DNA from: Costus lasius
Lineage: Eukaryota; Streptophyta; Magnoliopsida; Zingiberales; Costaceae
NCBI GenBank assembly: GCA_027563935.2
Contig: CM050446.2
Location: 125,256,499 to 125,320,498, forward strand
DNA: 64,000 nt
Reading direction: 5' to 3'
Numbering within the stretch: the stretch's first letter is position 1; each line of letters opens with the position of its first letter. The position numbers and the translations under genes were made by a program. The notes below the pieces were generated by a model. That model was not told where the DNA came from. It searched no databases and saw only the letters and a program-made list of their open reading frames with translations. Of the stretch, positions 38,301 to 48,586 are shown one piece after another.

Positions 38301-40778
38301 TTTTTATAAGGCTGATGATTTAACTGATTATTCTAAATTTTAACATCTTAATCATTTTGCTAAGGCTGGCAACCTGGCATACAAGATGGGGCAGCTGATT
38401 GGGATGACGACTGTGAAAAACTTGAAGAAGATGGTACACCTGTTAATTCTCATGTTTTAAAGAAACTATGTCAGTTAAATAGGCTAATAACTACCGTGAA
38501 TTTCTTATAATCGATTTAATAAAGTGAAAGCAAAGTAGGTAAGAGCATCTAATAATTTCTAGTAGAAGTGTCAAGAGACGACTTCTTTTAACATTATATA
38601 CCCTGAATTTGATTGTTTATGTTTTAAATTATGAATACATTTCTTTTTTTAGTAATTGAAATGTTGTGTTCAACATGGTATTGGAGCTAGAGGTCAAAAG
38701 TAGAATATCTGTTATTCGGTCTAGATTGCCAATATGTTGTTTTCACTATTCAAGTCTACTAGCTAGATTTTGAGGGGAGTATATAAATAAATGGATTAAT
38801 TAGATTCGTTTTCCCTTTACAGGATTTGCAGTTATAAAGGAGCTTACGATTGAAGTAGAAAAGGCTGTGTCAAGTCAAAAGTTCAAGCCTCAAGAAGTTC
38901 AGAGGGTATCTCAAACATCACCTTCTAATGGTGAGAGCGATATTGAGAAGGCTGAGATGACTGAGAAAACTGAAAAGACCAACAGCATTGAGAAGATTGA
39001 GAAGCCTTCTAAAAATATGGAGCCAATGGCTGATAATGGCGCAACCAATCTTGATAGCTCTGAAACCATAGCTAAAAATCCTGCTACTCCTGGAGCAAGC
39101 TCTATGCTTGAAGATTCTGAAGACCACCAGTTATCCATCGGCTCATCCCATGCAAATAAAAATAGCAGGTAACATGACTTTTCTTATGGATTCATGGCAT
39201 AGATTCTTTTATAGGCGAGGTAAAAAAAATTAAGGATGAAGCATCAATCAACAATAAAAATGTAGAGAAATTAATATTTCAGCTTTCACTAAATTGCTAT
39301 ATGAGCATAAATTAATTTCAGAAACACTAAATTTCAGAATGGTCAAAACGTAAGATTTATAAGATGATTGGTTTGCTAGATTAATCCATTTGGCAATGGA
39401 CTTCTGGCATATGTTTTTGAATGATCTAGTGTTTATGGAGGATTGACCATTAAGTAAAATTTTGAATTGTACTGTCTGTTTCTTTGTACTATTATATACA
39501 AATTTTGTATTCTGATCGTTAAATTGTTGTCCTCTATCTTAATGTGTTGTGTCCGTATTTGTTAACTTATCAATAGCATTAACACTTGAGTATGGTTGAA
39601 ATAGTAGGTATCTTTGAAACAAACAAGGACGATAGTAGTCTTTTTTTATTTATCTTCCTGTCACCTAGAGGACTATGTTGGATGCTTGTGAGTGAGTGCC
39701 CATTTCCTGTATTACCTAGTACTCCATTTACGTCCTTGGTTGAATTTTCTGAATCGTTCAAAGAGAGTTTGAGTTACCACTGTACTTTTCCTGCAATATA
39801 AATGTTTTTTTAGTTTTATACCTCACTATATACCATGTAGGCTTGTACTGATTTTTCCTGGAAGGTTAGGTGGACCTTTTTAATGTTAAGTAATTTATCA
39901 TCTATATCTTATTCTGTATTATTTGTATTTTCTTTGTGAATTTACCTTCTACTGCTCCAGTGATCATGATGCCGCTGCTGAATCCTATACTTTCGAAGAC
40001 AAGCATAATAATGAGCCTTCATGGGGTCCAGCTTTTGATCGCAATGATGATACTGATTCTGAGTGGGGCTATAATCCAAAGGTAAAACATTTTTTCTTTC
40101 ATAAAGAAAGTCTAAGGTCTAAGTTTGGGGCTTTATCACTGAAATTTCTGTGCCATTATCATATTTTGTGTCATGTCTTGTATCCTGCCTCAGGAGAATG
40201 ATAATCAAAAGCGAAGACAAAATATCTCCTTTGGGTCTGACGACTTTGGTTTATTCCCTACAATCAAGACCGTTTCTCCTAGTGCAGCTAGTGTTGTTGG
40301 GAAGGAGAAGGGGCTATTCTTTGATTCTGTTCCAAGTACACCACAATACAACTCTGGTTTCTCTCCTAGGTTTACTGATGAGGATCATCACTCATCATTT
40401 GACAGCTTCTCTCAGCATGATTTCTTCAGCACACATGATACCGTTGGTTTTGCTCACCGTGAGAACCTTGCAAGGTTCGATTCATTTCGTAGTACCACTG
40501 ACTACAACAAAGGTGAAAACGTCGCAAGGTTTGACTCCATGCAAAGCACCATAGACTATGGGAGGGGTGAAAGCTTTGCACAGATTGATTCCATGCGAAG
40601 CACCACAGACTATGGGAGGGGTGAAAGCTTTGCAAGGTTTGACTCAATGCGCAGCACCACAGACTCCAGTGGGGGCTTCTTGTCCTTTGATGGTGGTGAC
40701 TTGTTTGGCTCAGGGCCATTTAAATCTTTAGAAAGCCACAGTCCAAAGAAGGGCACTACTAATTGGGATGCCTTTTAG
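17360..40778 (+). CDS. EH/Pan1: EH-domain endocytic adaptor, plant EH/Pan1 type (TPLATE complex subunit)
   Basis: Exons: 17360-17509, 17944-19030, 19296-19523, 19663-19874, 24739-24813, 28964-29035, 33567-33665, 33758-33829, 33900-34014, 38365-38433, 38823-39168, 39961-40081, 40194-40778. All introns are GT-AG, phases agree, and the sum is 3,231 nt or 1,076 aa, close to Arabidopsis EH1/Pan1 length. EH domain 1 (residues ~10-100) has a canonical calcium loop at D22-E33 (DLDRDGRISGNE). EH domain 2 (~370-465) has loops at D389-E400 and D423-E434. A Ser/Pro/Gln-rich linker lies between. Residues ~525-720 form a coiled coil, followed by GWQPGIQDGAADWDDD. The C-terminus has 18-residue RFDSM repeats and ends NWDAF. 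EH domains bind NPF peptides and lipids; in plants these proteins act in clathrin-mediated endocytosis at the plasma membrane and in related autophagy. No stop or frameshift is seen. I cannot tell whether it is the EH1 or EH2 orthologue. Confidence 0.93.
19875..24738 (+). other. intron 4 of EH/Pan1 (4,864 bp)
   Basis: GT (gtttgt) to AG (tatgaag). It holds a ~402-bp tandem duplication (20838-21670) and a very AT-rich stretch (22520-23110). No transposon coding sequence is recognised. It was probably enlarged by repeats now unreadable. Confidence 0.8.
20838..21670 (+). repeat. ~402-bp tandem duplication in intron 4
   Basis: Copy 1 is 20838-21239 and copy 2 is 21268-21670. Both run from 'gtatccttttat' to 'gatgtcaatgttt' or a close variant. 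The copies have diverged by scattered substitutions and small indels, so the event is not recent. Confidence 0.85.
25048..25130 (+). repeat. 33-bp minisatellite, about 2.5 copies
   Basis: Units start at 25051, 25084 and 25117 with 'gcattttgatag' and are identical where complete. The perfect identity suggests a recent slippage event. Confidence 0.9.
26201..28151 (-). mobile_element. solo LTR-like insertion in intron 5 (chromovirus-like)
   Basis: On the minus strand it starts TGTGACACCAGGGG at 28151 and ends GGCAGAATCA at 26201 (1,951 bp). CACCCC flanks both sides (26195-26200, 28152-28157). A 6-bp match is one base longer than the usual 5-bp TSD, so the ends may be off by a base. The start (TGTGAYRCC) and the order of blocks near it resemble the LTR ending at 1497: 'gggcctaaccca' or 'aggcctaaccca', then 'acacatcctaacaca'. 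ORFs inside (27346-27929, 26028-26902) carry no domain. Confidence 0.6.
26245..26718. repeat. 237-bp tandem duplication inside the intronic LTR
   Basis: The unit 26245-26481 repeats at 26482-26718 with almost no change ('gcacggatactagaccc' starts both). The junction falls in the partly repeated 'gtgcaaattg...caagtatgcac'. Near-identity indicates a recent duplication. Confidence 0.9.
28290..28715 (+). other. unrecognised 141-aa ORF in intron 5
   Basis: The frame starts MPMHFNLHVMCMSARILE and has a balanced, protein-like composition (LLGLEVAFWDFF, ASWLAGKFLNGPP, HSFHYLREWTRFPFP). I recognise no family. It lies between the solo LTR and exon 6, ends 249 bp before the exon and is out of the gene's reading. 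It may be a captured exon or retroelement relic; coding is unproven. Confidence 0.3.
31663..31860 (+). repeat. 99-bp tandem duplication in intron 6
   Basis: Copies at 31663-31761 and 31762-31860 differ at only a few positions. The 99-bp length keeps a minus-strand frame open through both copies (31644-31916), giving a false repeat protein. Confidence 0.9.
32945..33220 (+). other. unrecognised exon-like ORF in intron 6
   Basis: An exon-like stretch follows a T-rich tract and AG near 32967, reading NCIDTSDYPIGFHRRALIP, then YWVPSEVLLFKDDQFNH, and stops at 33218-33220. Composition looks like real protein but I recognise no family. It is not joined to the EH transcript by frame, because exon 6 to exon 7 is in phase without it. 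It could be a captured gene piece or a rare alternative exon. Confidence 0.3.
35495..35580 (+). repeat. CA/TA microsatellite-like block
   Basis: Two copies of 'cacacatatacacatat' separated by 'tatataccagtact', plus shorter AT repeats. Confidence 0.7.
36585..37235. repeat. GC-rich low-complexity insert with inverted ACCGG-rich ends
   Basis: Both ends carry imperfect inverted copies of 'cggtccgg...ggaccggta' (36602-36650 and 37170-37215). The inside is C/T-rich, with direct repeats such as 'gctcccattcccggcctcc' twice (about 36719-36756). A diverged duplication also occurs at about 36919-37023 and 37026-37150. It may be a non-autonomous DNA element; no TSD was found. The 101-aa Pro/Ala/Ser ORF is low-complexity and not a gene. 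Confidence 0.5.
40470..40675 (+). repeat. 54-bp coding repeat in the last EH/Pan1 exon (four copies)
   Basis: Units start at 40470, 40524, 40578 and 40632. Each encodes 18 residues of the form A-[RQ]-[FI]-D-S-[FM]-[RQ]-S-T-[TI]-D, followed by YGRGESF or a variant; the last unit is partial. Units 2 to 4 are closest to each other, suggesting recent internal expansion. RFDSM-type repeats are a known trait of plant EH/Pan1 C-termini. Confidence 0.9.
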
Positions 40779-40985
40779 AAAATACTGAATTCCCATGGCG
40801 GACCTGCATGGGAGCAGGGTTCTTCTTGTCCCAGTAAGATATGAATAATTTTTTGCGTTATGTATTCCATATTATTTGTTGTTTGGTTATTTGAGTGATT
40901 GTAGGCCCACATCCTCTGATCTTGGTGCACTTTTGGGTAAATACTGCTTGTGTAATGCAAAAATAAAACTGAGAAAACCATGATA
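40779..40985 (+). other. probable 3' untranslated region of EH/Pan1
   Basis: Follows the TAG stop at 40776-40778. AATAAA at 40962-40967 is a candidate polyadenylation signal about 185 bp after the stop. Confidence 0.5.
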
Positions 40986-43406
40986 CATGGTGAACTTGGA
41001 CATCAAGGGCCATAGTATATTGATTGTTTAGAAAATTTTCAATTATAATGTGTGATTTTTCGTGAAGATTAGTTGTATCTAATAAACTTAGTTCTTTAAA
41101 CTTGTGCAAATGTGACATAAAAAAACTCGATTTAGTCAGCTGCAATGCTTATGGCTCTCATTGATAATATTATCGTACTATTTTTTTCCTACTGGAGGGA
41201 ATCAAAGCCTGTCAAAAGTTGTAATTTGCATAGATGTCCTTTGTTTGATTACCAGTTGTAAAACCGTGCATGGAGGATGTGGAAGCATCTCTATTCCTTT
41301 CAAAAGTGTTTTTCCTCAATTTCTCAAATGGACGTATTCTAATAATCGTGTGAATTGATGTTTACAGCACAACAGATTGTCAAGGATTTTTTGATAGTTA
41401 TGCGCAAGTGTTCAACTGCATCATCGCACCAACATCCTTGTAAAATTGTGCAAAACTAGTTCGTACACCATCTGCTTGGAGTTTCAAGAGTATGCGATTG
41501 GGCGAGACCCGTTGTAAGCTTGGGATATCTTGTTAAAGAAATTTCGGTCACTGTTCTCTTCTACATGCAATATGGTAAGATACGAGATTGTTTATTTTAT
41601 AGAGAATGTGAATGACTATTTGTCTTTTGGGATTATTTTTGACTGAAAATATTTTACTGAATTCATTTTCTAATTCACGTACGGTTTTGCAATTCTTCTT
41701 GAGCGACTTATTTGAATTATTTATTTGCATGTAATCGCGATAAAGAAGGAAAGTTCAGACGTTAATGATATATGCAATAACGTGATTGATAGCATTAACT
41801 TCGGTATAATTCTGAATCGTTTAAGTACTGATGTAGAACCATGATAGCTAAGGTAAAAAAATCACGTCAGTGATGCATTTAAATAATTGAGTAATATTTT
41901 ATGGTGCTATTTTCTCAAAAGTCAATTAGTTAATATTAGTTTAAATATTGGTGAAGCATTAATAGATTAATATTCACAATCTTCTATTGGATATGTATTT
42001 AATGTGATAAATCAATTATTTATGTGATTACACATTATATAGATGAAATCTGGATAAATACCTTCAGTAAGAATTATTTAAGACATGGTGTGGATTGCTA
42101 AAGTCTTGAGACATTAGACTTCTAATGATACATTGTGTGTCTGAATGGACGTGGCTAAATAGTGGCTCTATCTTCTCCCAACAATAAAACCCTAACAATA
42201 GCTCATGTATCGTTGATACTCAAGATCGGCTAAGTGCTATAATAAGAGAGGTCAAGCAACTATTGGAAGCCAAGTTCATCTATGAAGTAAAATTCACAAT
42301 GTAGCTGTTACCTGGGCAATAAAGGTTCTCATAAATACAACACTAAATTTGAACTATTTTTTTAAAAAAATTGAACGAATTAAAAAAAATTTAGATTCAA
42401 TTTAGCTTAAACCAATTTTTGTTATGCATATATATTTATAATGTTTGTGCTAAAATTTAATAAAATAAATATAAAAATTAATATAACACATTTTGGCACA
42501 CTCAAGCTCTAATTTTTCACGCCAAGGATTTCGGCATAATGGCCAAATTCCACTAAGAAACTTGTAGCCCTTACTTTAGGAAAAAAATTTCGCGGTAGGG
42601 TACCCTGCCGTAAATTTTCCAACAGGGTGCCTATATCCGCTTCCCATAATTCTTGGCACGATCGAGTACGAATCTCAATAAAAACTTTATATTACCATTT
42701 GTTATATGATTGTAACCCGCATTATACGATATTACCGTTACGAAGTATCCATTACACTCAATAGATTAACTCAACTATGGTTACAAAAATTTGTATTAAC
42801 TCGCCGTTCACGCTCACTTGACTTCACTCTCTCTCACACTTGATACTCAATTTCTCTGCAACTCTTGTTGTGACAAAAAAAATCACCTGACGCTCGTCGA
42901 CAACCCCCGACGAAGTCACTCCTTACGAACAATTAGTTCCCCCGAACCCTAATCGTGTGGTTTTTGTGTAGACTGCCGAAGGCATATTGTGGTGGCCTCT
43001 GGTGACCATTGACGACATCCAAGGACCTCTAATATTGTGCCGACGACCTCCGATATTGTGCCGACGATCTTCGACGGCCTCCGAGGAAATCTCCCTTTAT
43101 GAATGATTAGTTGGCCAGACTTCTAATAGTGCTTTTTCTTGTGCAGGTTCTCTTGCCCAATGACGTCCGAAGACCTCCGACTATATAGGTTTTCTATTTA
43201 CTATACAAACGATTATATGTTTACTATATAGGTTTTATATTTGCTCCAAACCCTAATCCTATTATCCTACATTTGTTGTCCAGGGCGACTCCAGCGGCCT
43301 TCTGCAATATCCGATGACTTCCAAGCAACTTTTCCTTCCACTGAAATTTAAGTAATGTTTTTCTTCCTATTTTTAGCATATTTGCACACAAGTTTGTGTA
43401 TAATGG
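40986..43406. other. intergenic region with small repeat relics
   Basis: AT-rich, no gene. About 42230-42300 (+) reads like a short gypsy RT relic (REVKQLLEAKFI-type) with a stop. An imperfect palindrome lies at 42584-42619. A stretch at 42880-43330 is moderately GC-rich with repeated 'gacctccgac'-like phrases but no domain. Confidence 0.4.
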
Positions 43407-44164
43407 TGATGTGGCCGCAAGTGCACAACTTTATCGAAGTAATAAAATAAGATCGTTCTCACGAGGATCTGGTGGTTAACTACCGATTACACGTTTAATC
43501 TATAGCTAGACGATTCATAATGTGTTTTGATTGAAAACATTAAACAGAATTGAAAACAAAAGCGAGGGATCGAGTAGAAAACTGTACGGAGAAATTCAGG
43601 ACTAAGGTTTCACTATGTTGATGATCTAGAATTTAACTAGAAATAAATCTAAGTAAAAAAATTAATGCGTCGAAAGGGATTCATCCACATGTACATATTG
43701 CCTCCTCTCGGAGCGCAATTATGTACTTAATAACAACATTCCCCTACTCTCATTGCAATTATCGTAATTAAGCCATTTAAGCTATGAGATAACTCATAAA
43801 AAAAAAAAAAATCCTTCGAGTGAGTTTAACCTACTCTCGTGGTTGAAAAGACAAGTTTGAAAAAGAATAGTTTCGACACTGCGATTCACCTCTCGGTTCG
43901 CGACTAAAATGTAATAACACTTGGATAAAGTAATTATATGAAGTAAAACGTAATTCTAAGCAAATTGAAATACTAAAATTCTTAAACAAAGATAAATCTA
44001 TAAATTAAATCATAAAAGCATCAACGGGCTATGACCGAGTTTATGATAACATGTTTATGATGAACAACATGTAATCTTCAGATTTTGATATGAAAAACTC
44101 AAACAAATTACAAGAAAACACAAGGAGTTAAGGATCACTCTTCTCTTCAATCAGGAGATAAAGA

Positions 44165-44947
44165 TCGAACGAATTCTTCCCCTCTTCGCGTGGTCCCCCG
44201 CTTTAGAAATCGCCCAGAATTATGTTTTCTGCCCTAACTGCTGCCTTTGTAAAGTTCATCCAATACCCTAAACCCTAAACCCCAATCCCCAAACACCAAA
44301 CCCTAAACCCTAAAACCCAAACCCCAAACCCCAAACACCAAACCCTAAACCCTAAACCCTAAACCCCAAAACCCCAAACCCTAAGCCCCAAAACCTAAAC
44401 CCTATACCCCAAAACCTAAACCCTATACCCAAGACCCAAAACCCAAATCCAAAAACCCAAAACCTAAAAACCCAAAACCCAAAACCCAAAACTCCAAACT
44501 CTAAACCCAAAACCCCAAACCCTACACCCTAAACCCTAAGCCCCAAACCCCAAACCCCAAACCCCAAACCCTAAACCCTAAACCCCAAACCCCAAGCCCA
44601 AACACCTAAAGCCCCAAAACCTAAACCCAAAACCCAAAACCCAAAAATCCAAAAACCCAAAACCCTAAACTCCAAACCCTAAACCATAAACCCTAAACCC
44701 TAAACCCCAAAACCCTTAAACCCTAAACCCTAAACCCTAAACCCTAAACCCTACACTGTACACCCTAAAACCCTAAAACCCAAACCCCAAACCCCAATCC
44801 CCAAACCTTGAACCTTAAACCCTAAACCCTAAAGTTCGAACGAATTCTTCCCCTCTTCGCGTGGTCCCCCGCTTCAAAAGTCACCGAGAATTTTGTTTTC
44901 TGCCTTAACCGTTGGCTCGGTAAAGTTCATCCAATACCCTAAACCAT
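44165..44947. repeat. ~111-bp direct repeat flanking the telomere-like array
   Basis: 44165-44275 and 44836-44947 share 'tcgaacgaattcttcccctc', 'cgcgtggtcccccgctt' and 'gtaaagttcatccaatacc', each ending in CCCTAAACC. The copies are 671 bp apart and slightly diverged, with the array filling the gap. Confidence 0.85.
44266..44833 (+). repeat. interstitial telomere-like array (CCCTAAA and variants)
   Basis: 568 bp of CCCTAAA units mixed with CCCCAAA, CCCAAAA and longer variants. This is the plant telomere repeat on the C-rich strand, but degenerate. It lies inside LTR-derived sequence, so it is an internal array and not a chromosome end. Confidence 0.9.
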
Positions 44948-44973
44948 AAACCCTAAACTTCAAACCATAAACC

Positions 44974-46660
44974 TGATAAACATTATTTCTAATGGATTTA
45001 AAGTCATATTTATGTGCTCTTTTCAGGCTTAAGTCTTGCTTTTATCATATTATTCTGAATAGTTTTCCATAAGTTCAGAATCTTCACTATTTTTTGATTG
45101 TTTGTGAAATGCAGGTTAATTCCCTATATTTTTGACAATATTTTGAAGATTTGAAGTTATGGAAAGGTTCAGCACATTACAAGCATCACACAGGAAAATT
45201 TTGGGAATTTTTTGAGTTATCTGTGCTGATCACGGCCTGGCCGTGCTTGCCATCACAGCCGTGATTAGATCAGCGTCCAAGTCCCTTGTTTAGTGAAGCC
45301 GACACGGCATGGCCGTGATGGTCATCATGGCAGTGACCGCCAAAATCTAGAAATTCAGCGCAGTCATCACGGCCTGGAGAATGGGTGTGATCAGCCCTTA
45401 CGAACCCATCATGGCCGGGCCGTGTTCACCATCACACCTGTGACAAGTTCCAACACAAAATCAGCCGAAGTCATCATCGGTGTGCGCACGAGCATGATCT
45501 TCATCCAGAAATTTTTCGCGCCCATCACAGCCTACCCGTGTCCATCATCACGGCCGTGCTTACTTTATCGCAGCATCCAGAATTCATCACGGCCTGGTCA
45601 TGATCTTCATCACGCCTGTGACGGCGTCTGCAGATCGCGAACATCGACCGTTTCTTCGCCAAATCTAACGGTCCAAGAGCCTAGAAATTGGGGAAAATGC
45701 CCAATTAACCTTCCTAACTGCCCAAGGCTTTGATTAAGGTATAAAAGTTAGAATTTTGGGCAGTTACGGTGGTCGGATTTTTGGAAGAAGGTGACTAGGG
45801 CGAAAGAAGGGCGATTTTTGCATTCCAGGGCTCGTTTTGATCCAGATTCTTTGGGGCTATTGAGAAAAGACCAAGGATCTATCATCTCCTACCCTTGTAT
45901 TGTAAATTCCCTTCTTTTTGAATATATTTTCTTGGGTTTTCCTTGTCAAACGATGCATGTTCTAGAGTAAAACCCTAGTTCGGGACTCGGGTGTAGCCTG
46001 GTTAACAATTCTGCACATGTAAAACATCTTTATTGAATCTCAGTGCTATTTTTAGTAAATTGACTTATTTAAATGAGTTGTGCTTATTGCATATAATTGT
46101 TTTGGCCAAACTTTGTATGTGTTAAGTGTTACGAGGTGAGCCGAGAGGTGAATCGTAACACTCGAACTCTCTCATTTAATCTTGTGACTTGAATTACGAG
46201 AGTCGTTAAAAGTCACTCGAGGATTTACGATTGTCATAGAGCCCATTGGGTCTTTCTTAAGTTAGTTTTGCTACAAGAGTAGGAGATTAGCTTAAGGTAG
46301 ACACCAGATTATGCTTCGAGAGAAGGTAATCCGTACCATAGGATTAATCGCCTTATGTTGTTTACTGTCGGATTGCGCTTCAAGAGAAGGAGATCCATTT
46401 TCTTATTTGTTTTGATTCAACGTTTTACATTTAAAGCATTCAAAGAGGTGAAACCTGAAGTTCCGAACATTTCTAAAGCTATAACTTTCCCGATTAGTCA
46501 TTGATTTCTTAATTCGATAAATTAGTTTTAATGCAATTCTTTCATTTTGAATTGGAATTGTCTAGCTATTAACAATGCAAAAAGTCGGTACTTGATACCC
46601 TGCTCCCTTGGGATAGTTTTTTACTACTTCTTTAGAAACCGTGCACTTGCGAGTCCTATC
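44974..46660 (+). repeat. 5' LTR of the forward Athila-like element
   Basis: Starts TGATAAACA and ends CCTATCA (1,687 bp), giving TGATA/TATCA inverted termini. It carries CACGGCC...GGCCGTG motifs at 45232-45630 and the U5 block ending GTGCACTTGCGAG. The 146-aa frame at 45293-45733 is a chance ORF across the motif array. Confidence 0.85.
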
Positions 46661-46666
46661 AAGTTT

Positions 46667-46684
46667 TGGCGCCATTGCCGGGGA
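46667..46684 (+). other. primer binding site, tRNA-Asp type
   Basis: TGGCGCCATTGCCGGGGA, 6 bp after the LTR end. It matches the complement of the plant tRNA-Asp 3' end with one mismatch, as is usual in Athila/Tat elements. Confidence 0.85.
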
Positions 46685-46837
46685 GCAAGGCGTAGTCAAT
46701 ATTGATTAACTGTTGAGTTGATAGACTAGATACTTTTTATTTGTGTTGTTTGCCTTTCGTTTTCACTATTAAATAATACTTCTTATCTTCTTCCTTTCTT
46801 CAAGCTTATATCATTCTCTAGTCTGCTAACCCTGTGC

Positions 46838-48581
46838 ATGCCAAGAACAATTAGAACAGGTCAGCTAGTGCCAGAAGATCTAGAGATTGAAAGGACCTTT
46901 CGAGCTCAAAGAAAAGTCCTGGATCAACAGCTTGAGGAGCCTCATCGAACCACATCTACAATGGACCAGAACCGTTCATTGAAAGATTTTGCTACACCAA
47001 ACGTGTAGGGCCTGCACTTTAGCATTGCTCGACCGGCGGTCGGAGCAAACAACTTTGAAATAAAGCCGGCCATTGTGCATATGGTTCAGCAGAACCAATT
47101 CAGCGGTTCACCTCAGGATGACCCCAATCTACATTTGTCAATTTTTCTTGAATACTGTGATACCCTCAAAATTAATGGGGTAACTTCTGATGCTATTCGC
47201 TTACGTCTTTTCCCTTTCTCTCTTAGGGACAGCGCACGAGCATGGCTACAGTCCCTTCCTCAAGGCTCAATCACAACATGGGATCAGCTCTCCCACGCGT
47301 TCCTAACCAAATACTTCCCACCGAGCAAGACTGCTCAATTGAGGAATCAAATAACGAATTTCAGCCGGAGGGAGGGCGAGTCACTCTACGAGGCCTGAGA
47401 CCGTTTCAAGGAGTTGCTACGAATGTGCCCGCATCACGGAGTGAAAAAATGGGTACTAGTGCATACTTTTTATAATAGTCTCCTATATAACACTCGACTG
47501 TCTATAGATGCAGCCGCGGGCGGAGCGCTTATGAACAAGAACATAGACGATGCCATGAATTTGATCAAGGATATGACTCTAAATCATTACCAATGGACGA
47601 ATGAGAGAAACGTCCCATTAAGAGGAGGAGGTAAGCATGACCTCGACATGCTCAGTTCGTTGGCGGCAAAGGTTGACTCCTTATCGCACCAACTTACTTT
47701 AATAAATTTTAATACATCGTCTGTCAATTTGATTACTTGTGAAATTTGTGGGAATTCTAGACATGGTGCTACTGACTGCCAGATAATGGCACCCTCTTCT
47801 TCTGATGTTTCTGTTGAGTAGGTAAATGCCTTAAGTAATCCTAATAAGAGGCAACAGAATAATCCTTTCTCAGGCACCTATAATCCCGGTTGGAGAAATC
47901 ATCCCAACTTCTCCTACCGAAACAACTAGAATCAGGCCAATCCCCAGAATTTCAACAGTCAGGCGCCGCAGGGAAACTTTGGCAATCAGTTTGCTCAGGC
48001 ATCCTTCAGGCCACCACCAAGACTTCCACCAAGACAATTCAACCAACCACAGAAGTCCAATTTAGAAATACTGCTTGAGAACTTCGTCACCATGCAGTCA
48101 AAGTGAAATGAAGATGTGGACGAGTCCATCAGGCAGTTGAATTCTAAGGTGGATTCATTGATTACTCACTCAAGGATGTTGGAGAACTAGATTGCCCAGC
48201 AAGCAAGTTTATCAGCTCGACCTTCTGGGAAGCTCCCCTCTCAACCCGAAGCAAATCCGAGGGTGCACTGTAACACCATCATGACGCGGAGTGGCAAGCA
48301 GTTGACGGATCCCCCAATGGAGGTTAGAGATGATAATGCTTGTGTACCAGATGAGCAGAGGATAGAGAGTCAGACCACCCAAAAACAACCAGCAGTAAAG
48401 GAGGCCGAACCAAAGCCATAATATGTGCCTCCACCTCCCTACAAGCCACTGGTACCATTTCCGCAGAGGTTAGCCAAGGCTAAGTTAGACAAACAGTTTG
48501 GTAGATTTCTGGAAGTGCTCAAGAAGCTGTACATAAACATACCATTCACAGAAACACTCCCCAGATGCCCACATAGGCCAA
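46838..48581 (+). pseudogene. Athila-like gag (decayed)
   Basis: ATG at 46838 (MPRTIRTGQLVPEDLE). The capsid-like region follows: [20 protein letters not shown], then [20 protein letters not shown] and [18 protein letters not shown], the retrotransposon gag signature. After that come LSSLAAKVDSL and a zinc knuckle (CEICGNSRHGATDC, C-x2-C-x4-H-x4-C, about 47740-47780). An N/Q/P-rich tail ends near the solo LTR. In-frame stops include TAG 47006-47008, TGA 47396-47398, TAG 47819-47821 and TAG 47927-47929, with more in the tail. Most sit at a likely former CAG or TGG codon. The same layout occurs at 2705-3990. Confidence 0.85.
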
Positions 48582-48586
48582 GTTCC

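Larger units (their letters stand above)
34015..38364 (+). other. intron 9 of EH/Pan1 (4,350 bp)
   Basis: Contains a CA/TA-rich microsatellite at 35495-35580, a GC-rich low-complexity insert (36585-37235), and T-rich and A-rich runs near 37828 and 38056. No transposase or RT is recognised. Confidence 0.8.
43407..44973 (-). repeat. Athila-like LTR (reverse), 3' part, carrying a telomere-like array
   Basis: The left edge starts TGATGTGGCCGCAAGTGCAC. On the minus strand this is the usual U5 end (GTGCACTTGCGG...CATCA). Further in, 'attcacctctcggttcgcgac', 'aacgggctatg' and alternating 'actctcgtgg' phrases match the LTRs at 44974-46660 and 52930-54521. The right side is disrupted by the CCCTAAA-rich array and by insertion of the forward element at 44974, so the LTR start is not found. 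Confidence 0.6.

Noticed and set aside
44266..44833. True chromosome end
   Set aside because: The array is degenerate, only 568 bp long and continues into LTR sequence on both sides.
45293..45733. 146-aa ORF rich in His, Arg and Ser
   Set aside because: Runs across the CACGGCC motif array of an LTR; no domain and no similar frame kept in related LTRs.
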